Assembly: GCF_021869535.1 (NCBI RefSeq)
Contig: NW_026262668.1
Span: 63,766,058-63,830,057 of the forward strand
Source: Mytilus californianus
Taxonomy: Eukaryota; Mollusca; Bivalvia; Mytilida; Mytilidae
Direction: 5' to 3'
DNA length: 64,000 nt
The position numbers and the translations under genes were made by a program. The notes beneath the pieces are model-generated. The model was not told the DNA's origin. It searched no databases and worked only from the letters and a program-made list of their open reading frames with translations. Below are positions 30,341 through 41,130 of this stretch, one piece after another; positions within the stretch are counted from its first letter, which is position 1, and each line of letters begins with the position of its first letter.

Positions 30341-31400
30341 TTTAACAAACAAACTTGTATTTTTCATTGTAAATAATTTTTTTACAAGAGAAAAGAATAG
30401 AGTTTCCAACGGGACTTTAACTTTTTTTGATACAACATTCTATCTTCGTGTTTTCAAATGGGTTACAGTCTTTCATTTCAAAGCAACTCGAGTTGTCTTT
30501 CTTAACATTATATATTATGGTGGGCATACAACAATCTTTCAGGGTTTATCAATTTATATAAATATGGGCTCCGGTTTGTTTTCGAAATCACCTCAGTTGA
30601 GAACTATTTGATGATAATTTTCCAAAATATATACAACGGTCACAATTGTGTACGGTTTTTATAGTTTAAGCTGGTTTTAATTTCTAGATCAGTAAGATTT
30701 AAGCTTCTGAAAGCATTCCCAAAATCGTTTATGGAGTAGATTGTACCATTTACAGGTTGGTACTTGTTGGTGAGACGAAAAGTATAAATATAGATGATAT
30801 ATCAATAATAAGAACGCTAATGACACTCTTATGTTACATTTCAATCGACCGTATCATTCATTTCTTCTATTTATACGAATGTCCCCAATCGGAACAAAAT
30901 TCCGATGGACTGTAAATCCTCACTTCGCAACATCTCTCTGTAGACAAGGGAAAGAATGTGAGATTCGAGAATAAGTAGCTGCAACAACCTATGGTTATAA
31001 TGGAATTCGCACATTAACTTTCTGCACCTGAATGAATGTATCAGATATTTTCAACTATTCTCCACGTTGTTAACACAGTCATTGTCATAGTGATTACATG
31101 CATACTGCATGCACATTTGTGTTGATTTAATAGAAGTCTGTTTATACTTGACATTCATACTAAATGTTAACGACTTCTCTATTTTAAACATAATTCTTTA
31201 ACAACAAATGTTGGTTAACCCATTGACAACCGCTATACAAGCAAAAATTCAAGTTAATACAATTCTACAACTATTATTTCGGATATTACCCATTGTTGAC
31301 TTTGTCGGCATTAACTATGAAAAACCCCTTTCTTGACCTTTATTTTGCCAACAATAGTCATGATGCCACTAACTTAAGCAATATCATTTATCAAAAATCA
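30341..31400. other. AT-rich spacer
   Basis: Apart from the 30440-30560 similarity to 26550-26640, no gene or repeat could be supported. Confidence 0.35.
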
Positions 31401-31680
31401 GATGCCTTGGTGGCCGAGTGGTCTAAGTTGTTTAACTACTGTAATCACTAGCCAGTCAATACTGAGGTTGTGAGTTCGAATCCTGCTCGTGCACTCGATT
31501 CCAATCTTAGTTGACTAGGATGGTCAGTTTTCCAAACGAAGGTCTGTGGTTTTCTCCGGGGACTCTGGCTTCCTCCGCCAATAAAAATTGACCGCCACAA
31601 AATAGCACAATAGTGTTGAAAGTCAATCTCAAACAATTCATCAAAAATCAATAAAGCAATCTAACTTCCTCCTTTTTATA
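31401..31680 (+). mobile_element. tRNA-derived SINE
   Basis: The head resembles a class II (Leu/Ser-like) tRNA: A box tggccgagtgg at 31411-31421, B box gagttcgaatcc at 31472-31483. A body follows with ctgtggttttctccgggg and ctggcttcctccgcca, and it ends in AT-rich sequence. The same body occurs reversed at 48232-48482. The internal promoter suggests RNA polymerase III transcription. It is not a tRNA gene because the acceptor ends do not pair. Confidence 0.8.
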
Positions 31681-32544
31681 GACCACTCTGTTCCAGATAT
31701 CTGTTTTATTCATACCATACTCTTGTATTTAAAATTTTCAACTACAAACACGAATTAAAACTGATGACTTCAAAACTACATCTGATTGCAACTAAACTCA
31801 TTTCCAATTAATATATGATCCGGCTGGTTACCTCTTAACTTCACATCAGTACAAAATATATATGCCAAAAGGCCGAAACACTAGATGCAAAGATTAAAAC
31901 CAGTACATCAAATAATATATTCTGACTAGGACTATGCCAGACAATGAACTATTAGAAATAGAAGGCTTAGCGAAATAATGAAAATGCATGGCACTTTTAT
32001 CTTTATAGACACCAATGTTGGCAGACACCTAAAATACCGCCATTAAAATATGTTGTTATCCCCAACACAAAGCCTAAACACGATCATGTTGTGTATAAAT
32101 TTCATTATATTAAATGATTGATTAATGTATTAGGTAAACCAACCATATAACCCAACGGCAGTGACACATGAGAAAAACAGAGACACTTATATGAATGATT
32201 TAAGTCCTTCGGAATTTCAAGAGCTTCATCTTTTTCACAACACTGTACCTAAACAATGTTTCTTGCAACATAGTAAATAATATCCTGGGACTGCCAAATG
32301 CATTTCAAAAGCTCTATCCAAGTAAATAAAAAAAAAACTTGACTTGAGACATACTGTGAAACTGCCTACGTGAACTATCGGTGGTGTGAGTCAAATATGG
32401 ATTCTGTAACAATCATCTGTAATCGTACACATAATAAATGTCCTCTCCTCGTGCACTAATATCACAAGTATGAATTTCTAAACTGAAGGCAGATTTTAAA
32501 AACAAATATTGAACTTTCATACAAGTTATTTTTAGATAATTATA

Positions 32545-32850
32545 ATCAATCTTATTTAGGAGGGACTATATACTTATATAAAGAAACAAAAGAATTTTGA
32601 AAATGATATAATCAAGATACTTGCAATTTCGATTGAAAACGTATTTGTTATGTTTGGTGGACGTGTTTGTCAACAATCATTCGGTATGGAGAGTAACTGT
32701 ATTCTATTTTCTTGCTGACTGTTTGTCTTATTCGTACGAGTCTTTTAGATGTAAAGACTCCTTGGGAAAATTAAGAACAATAAACATTCAAATAATCTTT
32801 AACTGCACATTCCTCTATATAAATGTCCACGTATTAAGTAATTTACAGTT
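32545..32850 (+). pseudogene. Decayed Penelope-like reverse transcriptase fragment
   Basis: Reads NDIIKI, then ENVFVMFGGRVCQQSFGMESNC, equivalent to the FGGxxFQQxVGIxMGTNC region around motif B. Stops and a broken GIPMG show decay. The 77-codon open frame here is part of this fragment. Confidence 0.6.
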
Positions 32851-32887
32851 TTGATCAACATTGATCGCACCTATTCAATTCAATTAA

Positions 32888-33040
32888 GAATTGAATGCTT
32901 TTTTTGTAAATTTATTAGGGTGTTAAAGCGTTGACCGAAGTACATTTTGTATGTAGCGCGGAAGCGCTTCATTCTAAAAATCTGCGCACGGTCAACACTT
33001 TTACAACCCTATAAAATTACCAAAAGAAGCATTAAATACT
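32888..33040. repeat. 153-bp foldback (MITE-like)
   Basis: About 48 bases at the left (32890-32938) pair with the right end (32989-33040) with several mismatches. The inner part, agcgttgaccg against cggtcaacact, is the best conserved. The tip contains gcgcggaagcgcttc. Non-coding. Confidence 0.65.
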
Positions 33041-33379
33041 TATAATTACATTTTTTGCTAGGATCATGAAAACACGATTTCTATCAATTTAAGTTTTTCT
33101 TTTATTTACCTTTGCACTTTATTGTGGAATCTCGTGTCTTCATGAATGTTACATTTCATTTTGAAATGAAGGTGAATTTCAGAATGACGCGAGATTGCAG
33201 TTAGCCAATCAAAATAACGTATTATAATGAAACATACATGTAATGTCATTATTCTAAAATAAAGGATACAACGAATACATAAAAGTCTTCTTGATTTCAT
33301 GACTAACATTTAGAAATCAAAAGTGACGGTCAGTATCGAACTTAGGAAAAAACGATACTTACAAGGAGGAAATGTTTAA

Positions 33380-34440
33380 TACTCATAGGTATGTTCTTTG
33401 GAATCTCAACCAAAAATGAAAAACTGGATCTTCCTTCACTGTATTGGATACCTAAATTACAGTGTCCCTACACACAACATTATATTGCTTTGTCTTTCAA
33501 TTGCTCCACGAAACCTCTTTCCAAATTATTAACATCCTTTTTATCAGCAATCAAAGCCAGGATTCAAAGTAACTGTAAAACTTCAAACTCTAGGGGTGAT
33601 GTGAATCAGATCTAGATACTATAAAATTCCAAAGATCTGTGAGAGTACATGCAATCTAAGTCTCTTTCCTCTTGCAAAAGTGTTAAAACATTTGACTTTT
33701 CTACCCTTTACACAAGTATTAACCACTCCAAATTAAAAGACAAACTGAAAAATGGTCCTACTTTGTAAGAAAGAATGGACAATGTATGTACAAATGTCTT
33801 GTCTTAGGGAAGAATAAATTGTACTTTGTAAAAATTCACTCTGATTCAAACAAAATATTATCTGAAAATGACATCATCAAGACGATTAGTTTCTTGATTG
33901 ATAACATATTTGTTACGTTTAGAGGACGTGTTTTTTCAACAAAGTATCGGCATTCCCTTGGGAAATAATTTTGCTCCTCTCCTTGTCGACGTATTCCTTT
34001 TTTAATATGAGAGTGACTTCATGGAGTAACTTATTAGGAAGAATGAAAACAAGCTAGCATTATCCTTTAACCTCACGTTCCGCTATAAAGATGATTGTCT
34101 CACTAAATATTTAAGAGTTTAGTGACTATGCTGAAGGCATCTATCCCATCGAACTTGAAACAAAGGATACAACAGCCAATGTTAAGTCTACCTTATATCT
34201 TGACCTTAATCTAGAAATTGACAATGAGGATCAGTTGAGAACAGAACTTTACGACAAAAGTGATGAGTTCAGCTTCCGAATTGTGAATTTTCCATTTGTT
34301 TGTAGCAACATTCCTGCAGCGCCTGTATATCGAGTATATATCTCAGTTGATACGTATTTCAAAGCTTGCACTTCCTACCACGATGTCCTTGATGGTGGGT
34401 TAATACTTACAAGGAATCTATAAAACTAAGAGTTCCAAGT
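33380..34440 (+). pseudogene. Decayed Penelope-like reverse transcriptase, family B
   Basis: Segments appear in order: STKNEKLDLPSLYWIPKL, CSTKPLSKLLTSFLSAIK, KTFDFSTLYTS (motif A), NDIIKT...FLIDNIFVTF, a broken motif B region, FNLTFRYKDD where YIDD is expected, and CSNIPAAPVYRVYISVDTYF. Several stops and frameshifts separate them. The element's 3' region follows at 34478-34660. Confidence 0.7.
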
Positions 34441-34477
34441 GGTGAAGCTGAAATCATCCCTTCAAAAGTTTTACTGA

Positions 34478-34660
34478 CTTTCACGGGTAGTTGACCGTTA
34501 TGAAATATCTGTTTCAAAGATGACGACAGATATGTTCAAATTGTCGTAACCACAATCACGTCCTATTTTCCACAAATAAGACCAACCGGTTTTTGATGGG
34601 GTACGTGTTGCTGAGTTATCGATTTTGTATGTTGTGTTTTGTATACTATTTGTTTTTTCG
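34478..34660 (+). mobile_element. 3' tail of the family B Penelope-like copy
   Basis: Continues from the reverse-transcriptase fragment with gacgacagatatgttcaaat and cgtaaccacaatcacgtcct, matching 10960-11010. Confidence 0.6.
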
Positions 34661-34685
34661 TCAAAAATATCAGCCTTGTAATGAC

Positions 34686-34735
34686 GTACGCCAAACGCGC
34701 ATCTCTTCTACATAAGATTCGTCATTGACGATCGA
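34686..34735 (-). ncRNA. Hammerhead remnant
   Basis: The minus strand shows gcgatcgtcaatgacga-type decay of the CUGAUGA side, then atcttatgtagaag, agatgcgcgtttggcgta. It is the same layout as at 29924-29967 with several core changes. Probably the 3' end of a different, inverted fragment. Confidence 0.45.
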
Positions 34736-35215
34736 ATCATATCAGTTGGAAGGGTCATATCAATTACTAAGAACCACTCATTTTTACATTTTCATAAATA
34801 GAACGTGTAGTTCCTTCTTTTATGTGTATCTAATGAACTATAATGAATTATTATAATTATAAACATTGGTATAAACTCTGAAATTTGAATAGGTGTATAT
34901 AAATTTTAAAGATTAATTTTCTGAGCTGTCAGTACGTTAATTAGCTATGCTGTCGACATTTCTGCCGAAAGTACATGTTCCAAGATCTTTGAACTTTTGA
35001 TCATCAGCTCTCTTCCTCTCTGTTTTATCCAATAAAATGTCCAGGACAAGCTTAACAAGGATACAGTTTCAATAGGACGTTATGGGAAAAGACGACAATA
35101 TCCTGAAATTGTGAAAAATAGCAAATAGTCAAGGTGATTTTATTAATATTTGGGGCTCCGGGGTCCATTGATTTGACCTAGGGCTCCACTGGTAGGGATC
35201 CTAGCTCCAAATTGT

Positions 35216-35806
35216 TGTTATATTGTAACTATCATATTCATTTAGTTGGCCTAATTTGTTCTTTGTGGACTTATAGTTGTTTACAAAATGATATTGTAAC
35301 TGTGCAGTTTAGAAATCACTGGAACAATCATAGAGACTGATGGAATGATTAGAACTTTCTATTTGAATTACATAACCATTCCAGAATGATCATAATAAAA
35401 GATGCGTTATTTAAACTTCTTACACTGTTCTAGAAGATTCCGTTCTATAGTTTTCTAGGACTTTACCTTCTACAGTGTTCTAGAGATTTCCGTGACAACT
35501 ATATATATATATACAGACACTAAAGTTAACATTCAGACATAGACATCAATAGACATTAATATTCTCAGAAGTTCTCTCAATTGGATTGACACTTTTATTA
35601 TCGAACAACATCATACTAGATTGTGACCTATTGGACGTAATATTCTGTTTGGATAAATTCCGGATAAAGAAAAGACAAAAGATCGGACATAAATTTGACA
35701 GTTAAGCTGACATTTCTTTTTGTGTAATACTTCTTGTAAACTTGTGTATACTATTGATTTGTGTCTTTTGTTGGCTACAATTTAAAGGTGATTTCTGGCC
35801 GTAACA
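35216..35806 (+). mobile_element. Candidate solo LTR or 5' LTR
   Basis: Begins TGTTA and ends TAACA, the inverted-end form of an LTR, about 591 bp. It contains a three-unit heat-shock-element pattern, ttc-ta-gaa-ga-ttc, at 35428-35440, a TATA run at 35500-35513, and aataaag-type sequence downstream. At 35813 a tggcatccggattcgaat segment could be a primer-binding site, though no matching tRNA was established. No gag or pol and no second LTR were seen. No target duplication is visible. Confidence 0.4.
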
Positions 35807-35830
35807 GAATGTTGGCATCCGGATTCGAAT

Positions 35831-38200
35831 TATGTGGAGTCAAGGGTCAAAAAGAAAATACCCCGTGTTACCACTCCATACAATATTAGACATTTCTGAA
35901 AATAATCATCAAAACTACAAGGTTTGAAGGTAGCTAGGGTACTTTTGAACTTTGTTGTCAGCTTAATCAATGAAGAACTGGAAATAATTTTGTATATCAT
36001 CAGACAAATAAACAATTGAATAGCAGATAGAAAAGCTAACCCTTAAACGGTTTTGGTAATTACAGTTCTTTGATTGATGTTTGTATGGCTCAATACACTG
36101 GGCTCATTACAATGTAAGGAAAAAACATTTATTACAAACTCATCAGCTACATGTAAATATATTACGAAAACTACAACTTGATGCTATTGATATTGAAGAT
36201 TTATCTTCTGATGTTTTAACTGCAAAGGAGTAGGTTCACGAAGGGTTAAATTGGACGTCAAATTTGAATGTTTTATAAATCAGGTCAAAATTTTCACTAA
36301 GACATAGTTGTGATGTAACTATTAATAAGGGGGGTTTAACGACCACGCATGAGGGTCTCGTACGGTCGGACTTAATGTTACTAATGAAACAAAATAAGCA
36401 ATGACCTCTTAATTATGAATAATTTGTTTTAATATCAGTTTTGGTCCAATTTCGTCAAAATCTATAACAGATTTTAGCATTATTTACTTTGACCGCAACT
36501 CCTGATTCAGAAAAATGTTTGTGTCCAGTCATGCAATACAACGATTGGTACCTTTTGTTAAAGAACATATTGGATCGTAGGTTGCGGCCAAGGTTTTCCT
36601 AAAGCTTTTATGTCCGAAAAATTCACAAAAATCATCGTATTTTGACAATATTTTCAAAATGTGCGGACTCTGGGCCTATAATATACTCTAGTGTGGAAAT
36701 TTGATTTTGAAGTATATAGATCAAGTTGAATAACAAAGTATGGCGTTTTTTATGTTAATGAAAAAGTTAAAATTCAAAGCTATATTTGGCCAAATTTTAT
36801 AAGTATTAATTGTAATCTAAACATATCCAGTTATTATTATCTTATCCTGAGAATCATGTTTGTATTTTAGAATACTTTGTAACCGTTTTCAAATCTAGTT
36901 CAACTTGTGAATTATTTTACCAACATTCCAACACAGAGCATATTATTTAAGTACCACGATAGGATGATTTAGAAAAGACATATTCTTTCCCTATCATGGT
37001 GTCCTCATAAATTTATAATATAAGAAGATTATTTTAGTATTTTATGATATAAAGACTTCAACTACTGCGGTAAACTATTTTTATGACCCTCTATGACACA
37101 ACAAGTGTTCAAAGAACAAGAAAATAAAAGTGAAATAAAATTAAATATATTTTTGGTTTTATTGTGTTCGTATTATAGTCCTATAAGTATTTAGCTGACC
37201 ATTGTATGTGTTCTTCATACTATTTCTTAGCAACGTTGTTGAAAGACCTTTTGTACACTTAAGGCGAGTTTCGTCTTGAATGGCTGCTATCTTGGTATTT
37301 AAGTTAAAATCGTGAGCATTTTTTGCAATTCAACAATACGAACTTGAAATGTATAGGAGGATTAACTGACCAGTAAGTAATCTAAATTTCTTTACGTTTT
37401 ATTTAGAGATTAATGTAGCGCCTAATATTTGAAAATCAATATGAAAACAACTATTAGATATGTTTCAATATTTTTCCTTTCCAACTGATTCTATTGAGTC
37501 TATACTCTTTAACATATGTTTTACATAACGGTATAATCTCATTCCATCTATTCAAGGTAGTAAAAGTACTTGTTCCGACGTGATATCTAATTTACATATT
37601 AAATTATTCGTGTTTCTTATATATGTAATGTATTTAACTATTTGAACGCCTTGCACTGAGTTGACAACTAAAAGTTTAATAGGACATCCGTCTTAACTCG
37701 AGATTTTTCTTGACATGAACAGATATTAAATGTTAAAATAATACATTTGTAATAAATTGTATTTGCAAAGATGAATAGGGCATCCTGAATGCCTATCCTA
37801 GTTATACATAAGGACGGGACTGTTTCAGCGATGGCATGATTTCTATATATTTTCAATTCGATTTTGTTTCGTGCTATTAAGTTTTATTATCCTAAGAAAA
37901 CATTAATTTTATTCACCTGGTAACAATCTCGAAAATAATGTAGGATATGAAAGATTTGAAGATATAACTTTAACTTTTAAGACGAGACAAAAAAACGTTT
38001 TGTTCTCTTGACATTTGTACCTAATAAGTGCATTTTTTAAATCTCATCTCCCTCTCTTTTTTTTTGTCTTTTAATAGTTCAGTAGTAAGGTATATCAAAA
38101 GCACCTTTTAAAATGACAGCCTGGTAGTGTCTTCTTTTAAATTTTCATTAGACATCGTGTGTCTTTTACTAAGTCTCTCCGGGTCGACAAGACATTGAAA
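35831..38200. other. AT-rich region without supported genes
   Basis: No domain-bearing frame and no recognised repeat family. If the 35216-35806 LTR is a 5' LTR, its internal region is absent or unrecognisable. Confidence 0.35.
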
Positions 38201-38241
38201 AATTGTGAGAAAAACACCGCCGATGAATTTTTCTCACAATT
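38201..38241. repeat. Hairpin with 14-bp perfect arms
   Basis: 38201-38214 and 38228-38241 are exact inverted repeats around a 13-nt loop. Imperfect pairing extends outward through gacat/atgtc. Confidence 0.8.
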
Positions 38242-39355
38242 ACATGTCTTTAAATCTCTTTAATAAAATTATTGAAGAAAAAATGGTTTTAAGCAGATTG
38301 TAAACATAAAAGATTTAATTTTGTATAAATATTTTGACTTGTATATATATAAAGTATAAATGCAGAAGGCAACACTAATGTAATAGAAACAATCTAGTTT
38401 GCTTTATATAATGTATCATCCATATGAAATATAAATCTATAAGACCACCTGGTCTTTTTATGAATATTTATATTTACTATGAATGTACTTTGGTTGCATA
38501 TAATATCCTACAGTAATAGAGCAAATAAAAATGAAAATTCTACATAGGCGTGTAAAATTTACTAAACTGCTTACTTCCTTACAGGCTATTTAGTCATGTG
38601 TTAAATAAATATGTAATGATGAATTGTCAGTGTGTGGGTTTGTGGAATGTTTTGTTTTGCAAAAAGTATTTGTGATGTCATTTAATATAATAAATGCGTC
38701 GAATGTACTTAAAGAAGTCTATTGATATTTCATGCAGCAATTAATTATGCGTCAGTGGTATGCTGCTCTCTGCGCACACATTGCTAGTTTTAATTATGCA
38801 AACACTATCGATATATTTTGTTTTCATAGATTTTTTTTTCTATAGGTCGTTTTTCCTCAAATTTCTAAATGACTGTTTGGCATTATGTATGAAATGATAA
38901 AATCATCGTGGAAAAACAGGTGAATATATTGCAATTGCCTAAGGTGGTGATCGATCTTTGGCGGTTTTGGATGTTTCTTTTTATGCACGTTTTGGTACTT
39001 ATGCCTTCACATGCTTGGTCTCGAGCAAACCTAATGGAGGTATCCAGAAACAAATGTATATCAGCATCAAAATGCACATTTTTTTTTAAATTCATATACC
39101 GAAACGCATAATACAAATTACTAAAACTCTAGAGAAGATAACTGTCTTGTTCCTTGTGTTTAATATACTCAAAAGTATAGGACAACTGGACAATCCAGTC
39201 TTTGACGATTAACGTTTATATTTTTTAAATTCTGTTCACTTTAGAAAATATATATTGTTAGAATTAAAGATGTCCTTTATTAAATACTAAAAAATCACAA
39301 CTCCGTTTTGATTTTCAAAGATGAAAAAATTAAAAAGGAAATATTTTATATTATT
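38242..39355. other. AT-rich region
   Basis: Overlapping open frames on both strands at 38883-39116 contain no domain. Nothing supported. Confidence 0.35.
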
Positions 39356-39645
39356 GAAGGAATTCTAATGTAACTAGAGACAGGACTCCTATAGATTTCA
39401 CAACTACACTAGTGTCACCTGACATTATTACTGGTGTTACGCATAATAATGTTTGCATAGCAGGAGTGGCTTACCCTGACAATGAATCTTGTCTGTTGGT
39501 TCGGAATTTATGCGATTCCGACCGTATTCGATCCCAAGCTTTTCTGTTTGTTCCGGATTTGGTTTTATCTTACCTGACATCAGAATATTGCCATCACAAA
39601 TATAAAACAGTGTTTTACTATATATTCTTTAACAAAAAATGTTAA
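39356..39645 (+). CDS. Unassigned open frame, 96 codons
   Basis: Uninterrupted from a TGA near 39353 to the TAA at 39643. It contains a protein-like stretch, VTHNNVCIAGVAYPDNESCL then LVRNLCDSDRIRS. Composition is less AT-driven than its neighbours. There is no ATG near its start and no confident splice sites, so it may be an exon, a repeat-derived fragment or chance. I do not recognise a family. Confidence 0.2.
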
Positions 39646-40894
39646 GTAACCGCAAAAAATAACATTTTAGATAGTAAGATAACACATAACAAAAACAAAA
39701 AACCACATTATGACGTTAAAGGTTGAAATTGCTCACTCTTGCTATCCTTAAATTGACTTAGCCCAACAGGCTTAGGTAAAAGATAATAAAATAAAATGGC
39801 CAATTCATACATTATGTAATAAGATAAAACTAAAACCATTGAAATTCAGAAAATACATGTACCTATATTATATCATTTTATAAATCTTTTATTTTTAACT
39901 TTATCAAATGAACTGTTGAATGGGTTTGAACAAATATGTTGCTCACCCAATTTTGTCAATATCACGGAGGTTAAGCTAGTTTTTATGGACTTTGAATTTG
40001 CCTTGGAGTTCGATATTTTTGTTAGAATTTTTTTATATCACTATTGTATGCGCATTTTGTATACTTCAGCCAAGTCCTAATTGATATAACGACTTGTAAC
40101 TGCCACGTGGATTTCAACTGATAATTAAAGATATAAAGCTAAAAACTAGCTCAATGGAAGATTGGATATGTACTTAGGTGAAACGAATAATATGTATTTT
40201 ATGAGGCATATCTTCTGTGTAACTTCCACGAGAAGGACCTTCACACCAGTCGCCTAATGGTATAAGATGTAACTGATTGGTAAACTGACATCAAATTTAG
40301 ACTAAAATGATAAATTATTCAAGCATACTATCTATATATGTATATTTAGATATGGAAATCACGTCCGTGCAAAGGTGAAAAAATATGCGATGAAATATTT
40401 TTTTATCATTATAGTATCGTCCTGAACATGCATGAAATATTTGCCACTGGACTTTAAGAACCAACAATTAATCATTAATTACAGCTATAATACTATTAAT
40501 TTGCTATAGTCTGCATTTTCGTGAAATAGCATACAATACTCAATTCTGTTGAGTCTGTTGTTCTATAGAAATGAACTGAACAAACAAATTACTGAACCAT
40601 GTTTCTGATCCATCGCTTCACGCATGGTCTGTCAGTTCTAGTCTACCACTGAGTCAGTGTTATCTATAAATTGATCTCACAATTATAGAATTCAAGTAAT
40701 TTTATAATTCTTACAAAACAAATACAATACTGGAAAAGTAATGGAAAAATATTTATCCTCGTTCAATATTCATACAAATAAAAATTCGAGTTAAAACGTT
40801 GTCTGGTATTTTTCACATTCAGTAAGCGCTTTATAAAAGGACTACAGAAAATGTCGAAACGAAAGTTTTTTTTTCCTATAATTAATTTATTTAC
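39646..40894. other. AT-rich region with small repeat relics
   Basis: 39935-39972 is the inverted form of a segment at 17115-17145. 40421-40470 matches the dispersed part of tandem units A/B (1403-1455). Nothing else supported. Confidence 0.4.
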
Positions 40895-41130
40895 ATGATT
40901 AATGATATATTACGTGTATAATAGGAATAACAAACATAGTGGACAGTATAAAAGACAATATCAACCACCAACACCCGACGACTCCGAAAACAAGACGTAC
41001 AAACAAAGTAAAACAACAACGAACAACATATGGTCGGGCCTGTCTTGGAACAGACACAACATGGGGTGGGATTAAATCAATTTTTACGTGCATACAATCC
41101 TAAAACCATATGCCGTAAGGTAGAAAGCAC
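40895..41130 (-). mobile_element. SINE-like family A 5' part, diverged
   Basis: The minus strand shows a pattern like gattgtatgcacgta, then ttaatcccaccccatgttgtg, then tgttccaagacagg, corresponding to the 20120-20190 part of the + copy. The minus-strand open frame is repeat sequence. Confidence 0.4.

Noticed and set aside
31401..31490. Functional tRNA gene
   Set aside because: A and B boxes are present but acceptor strands do not pair and the SINE body follows.
40899..41093. Minus-strand 64-codon frame
   Set aside because: Overlaps a diverged SINE-like copy.
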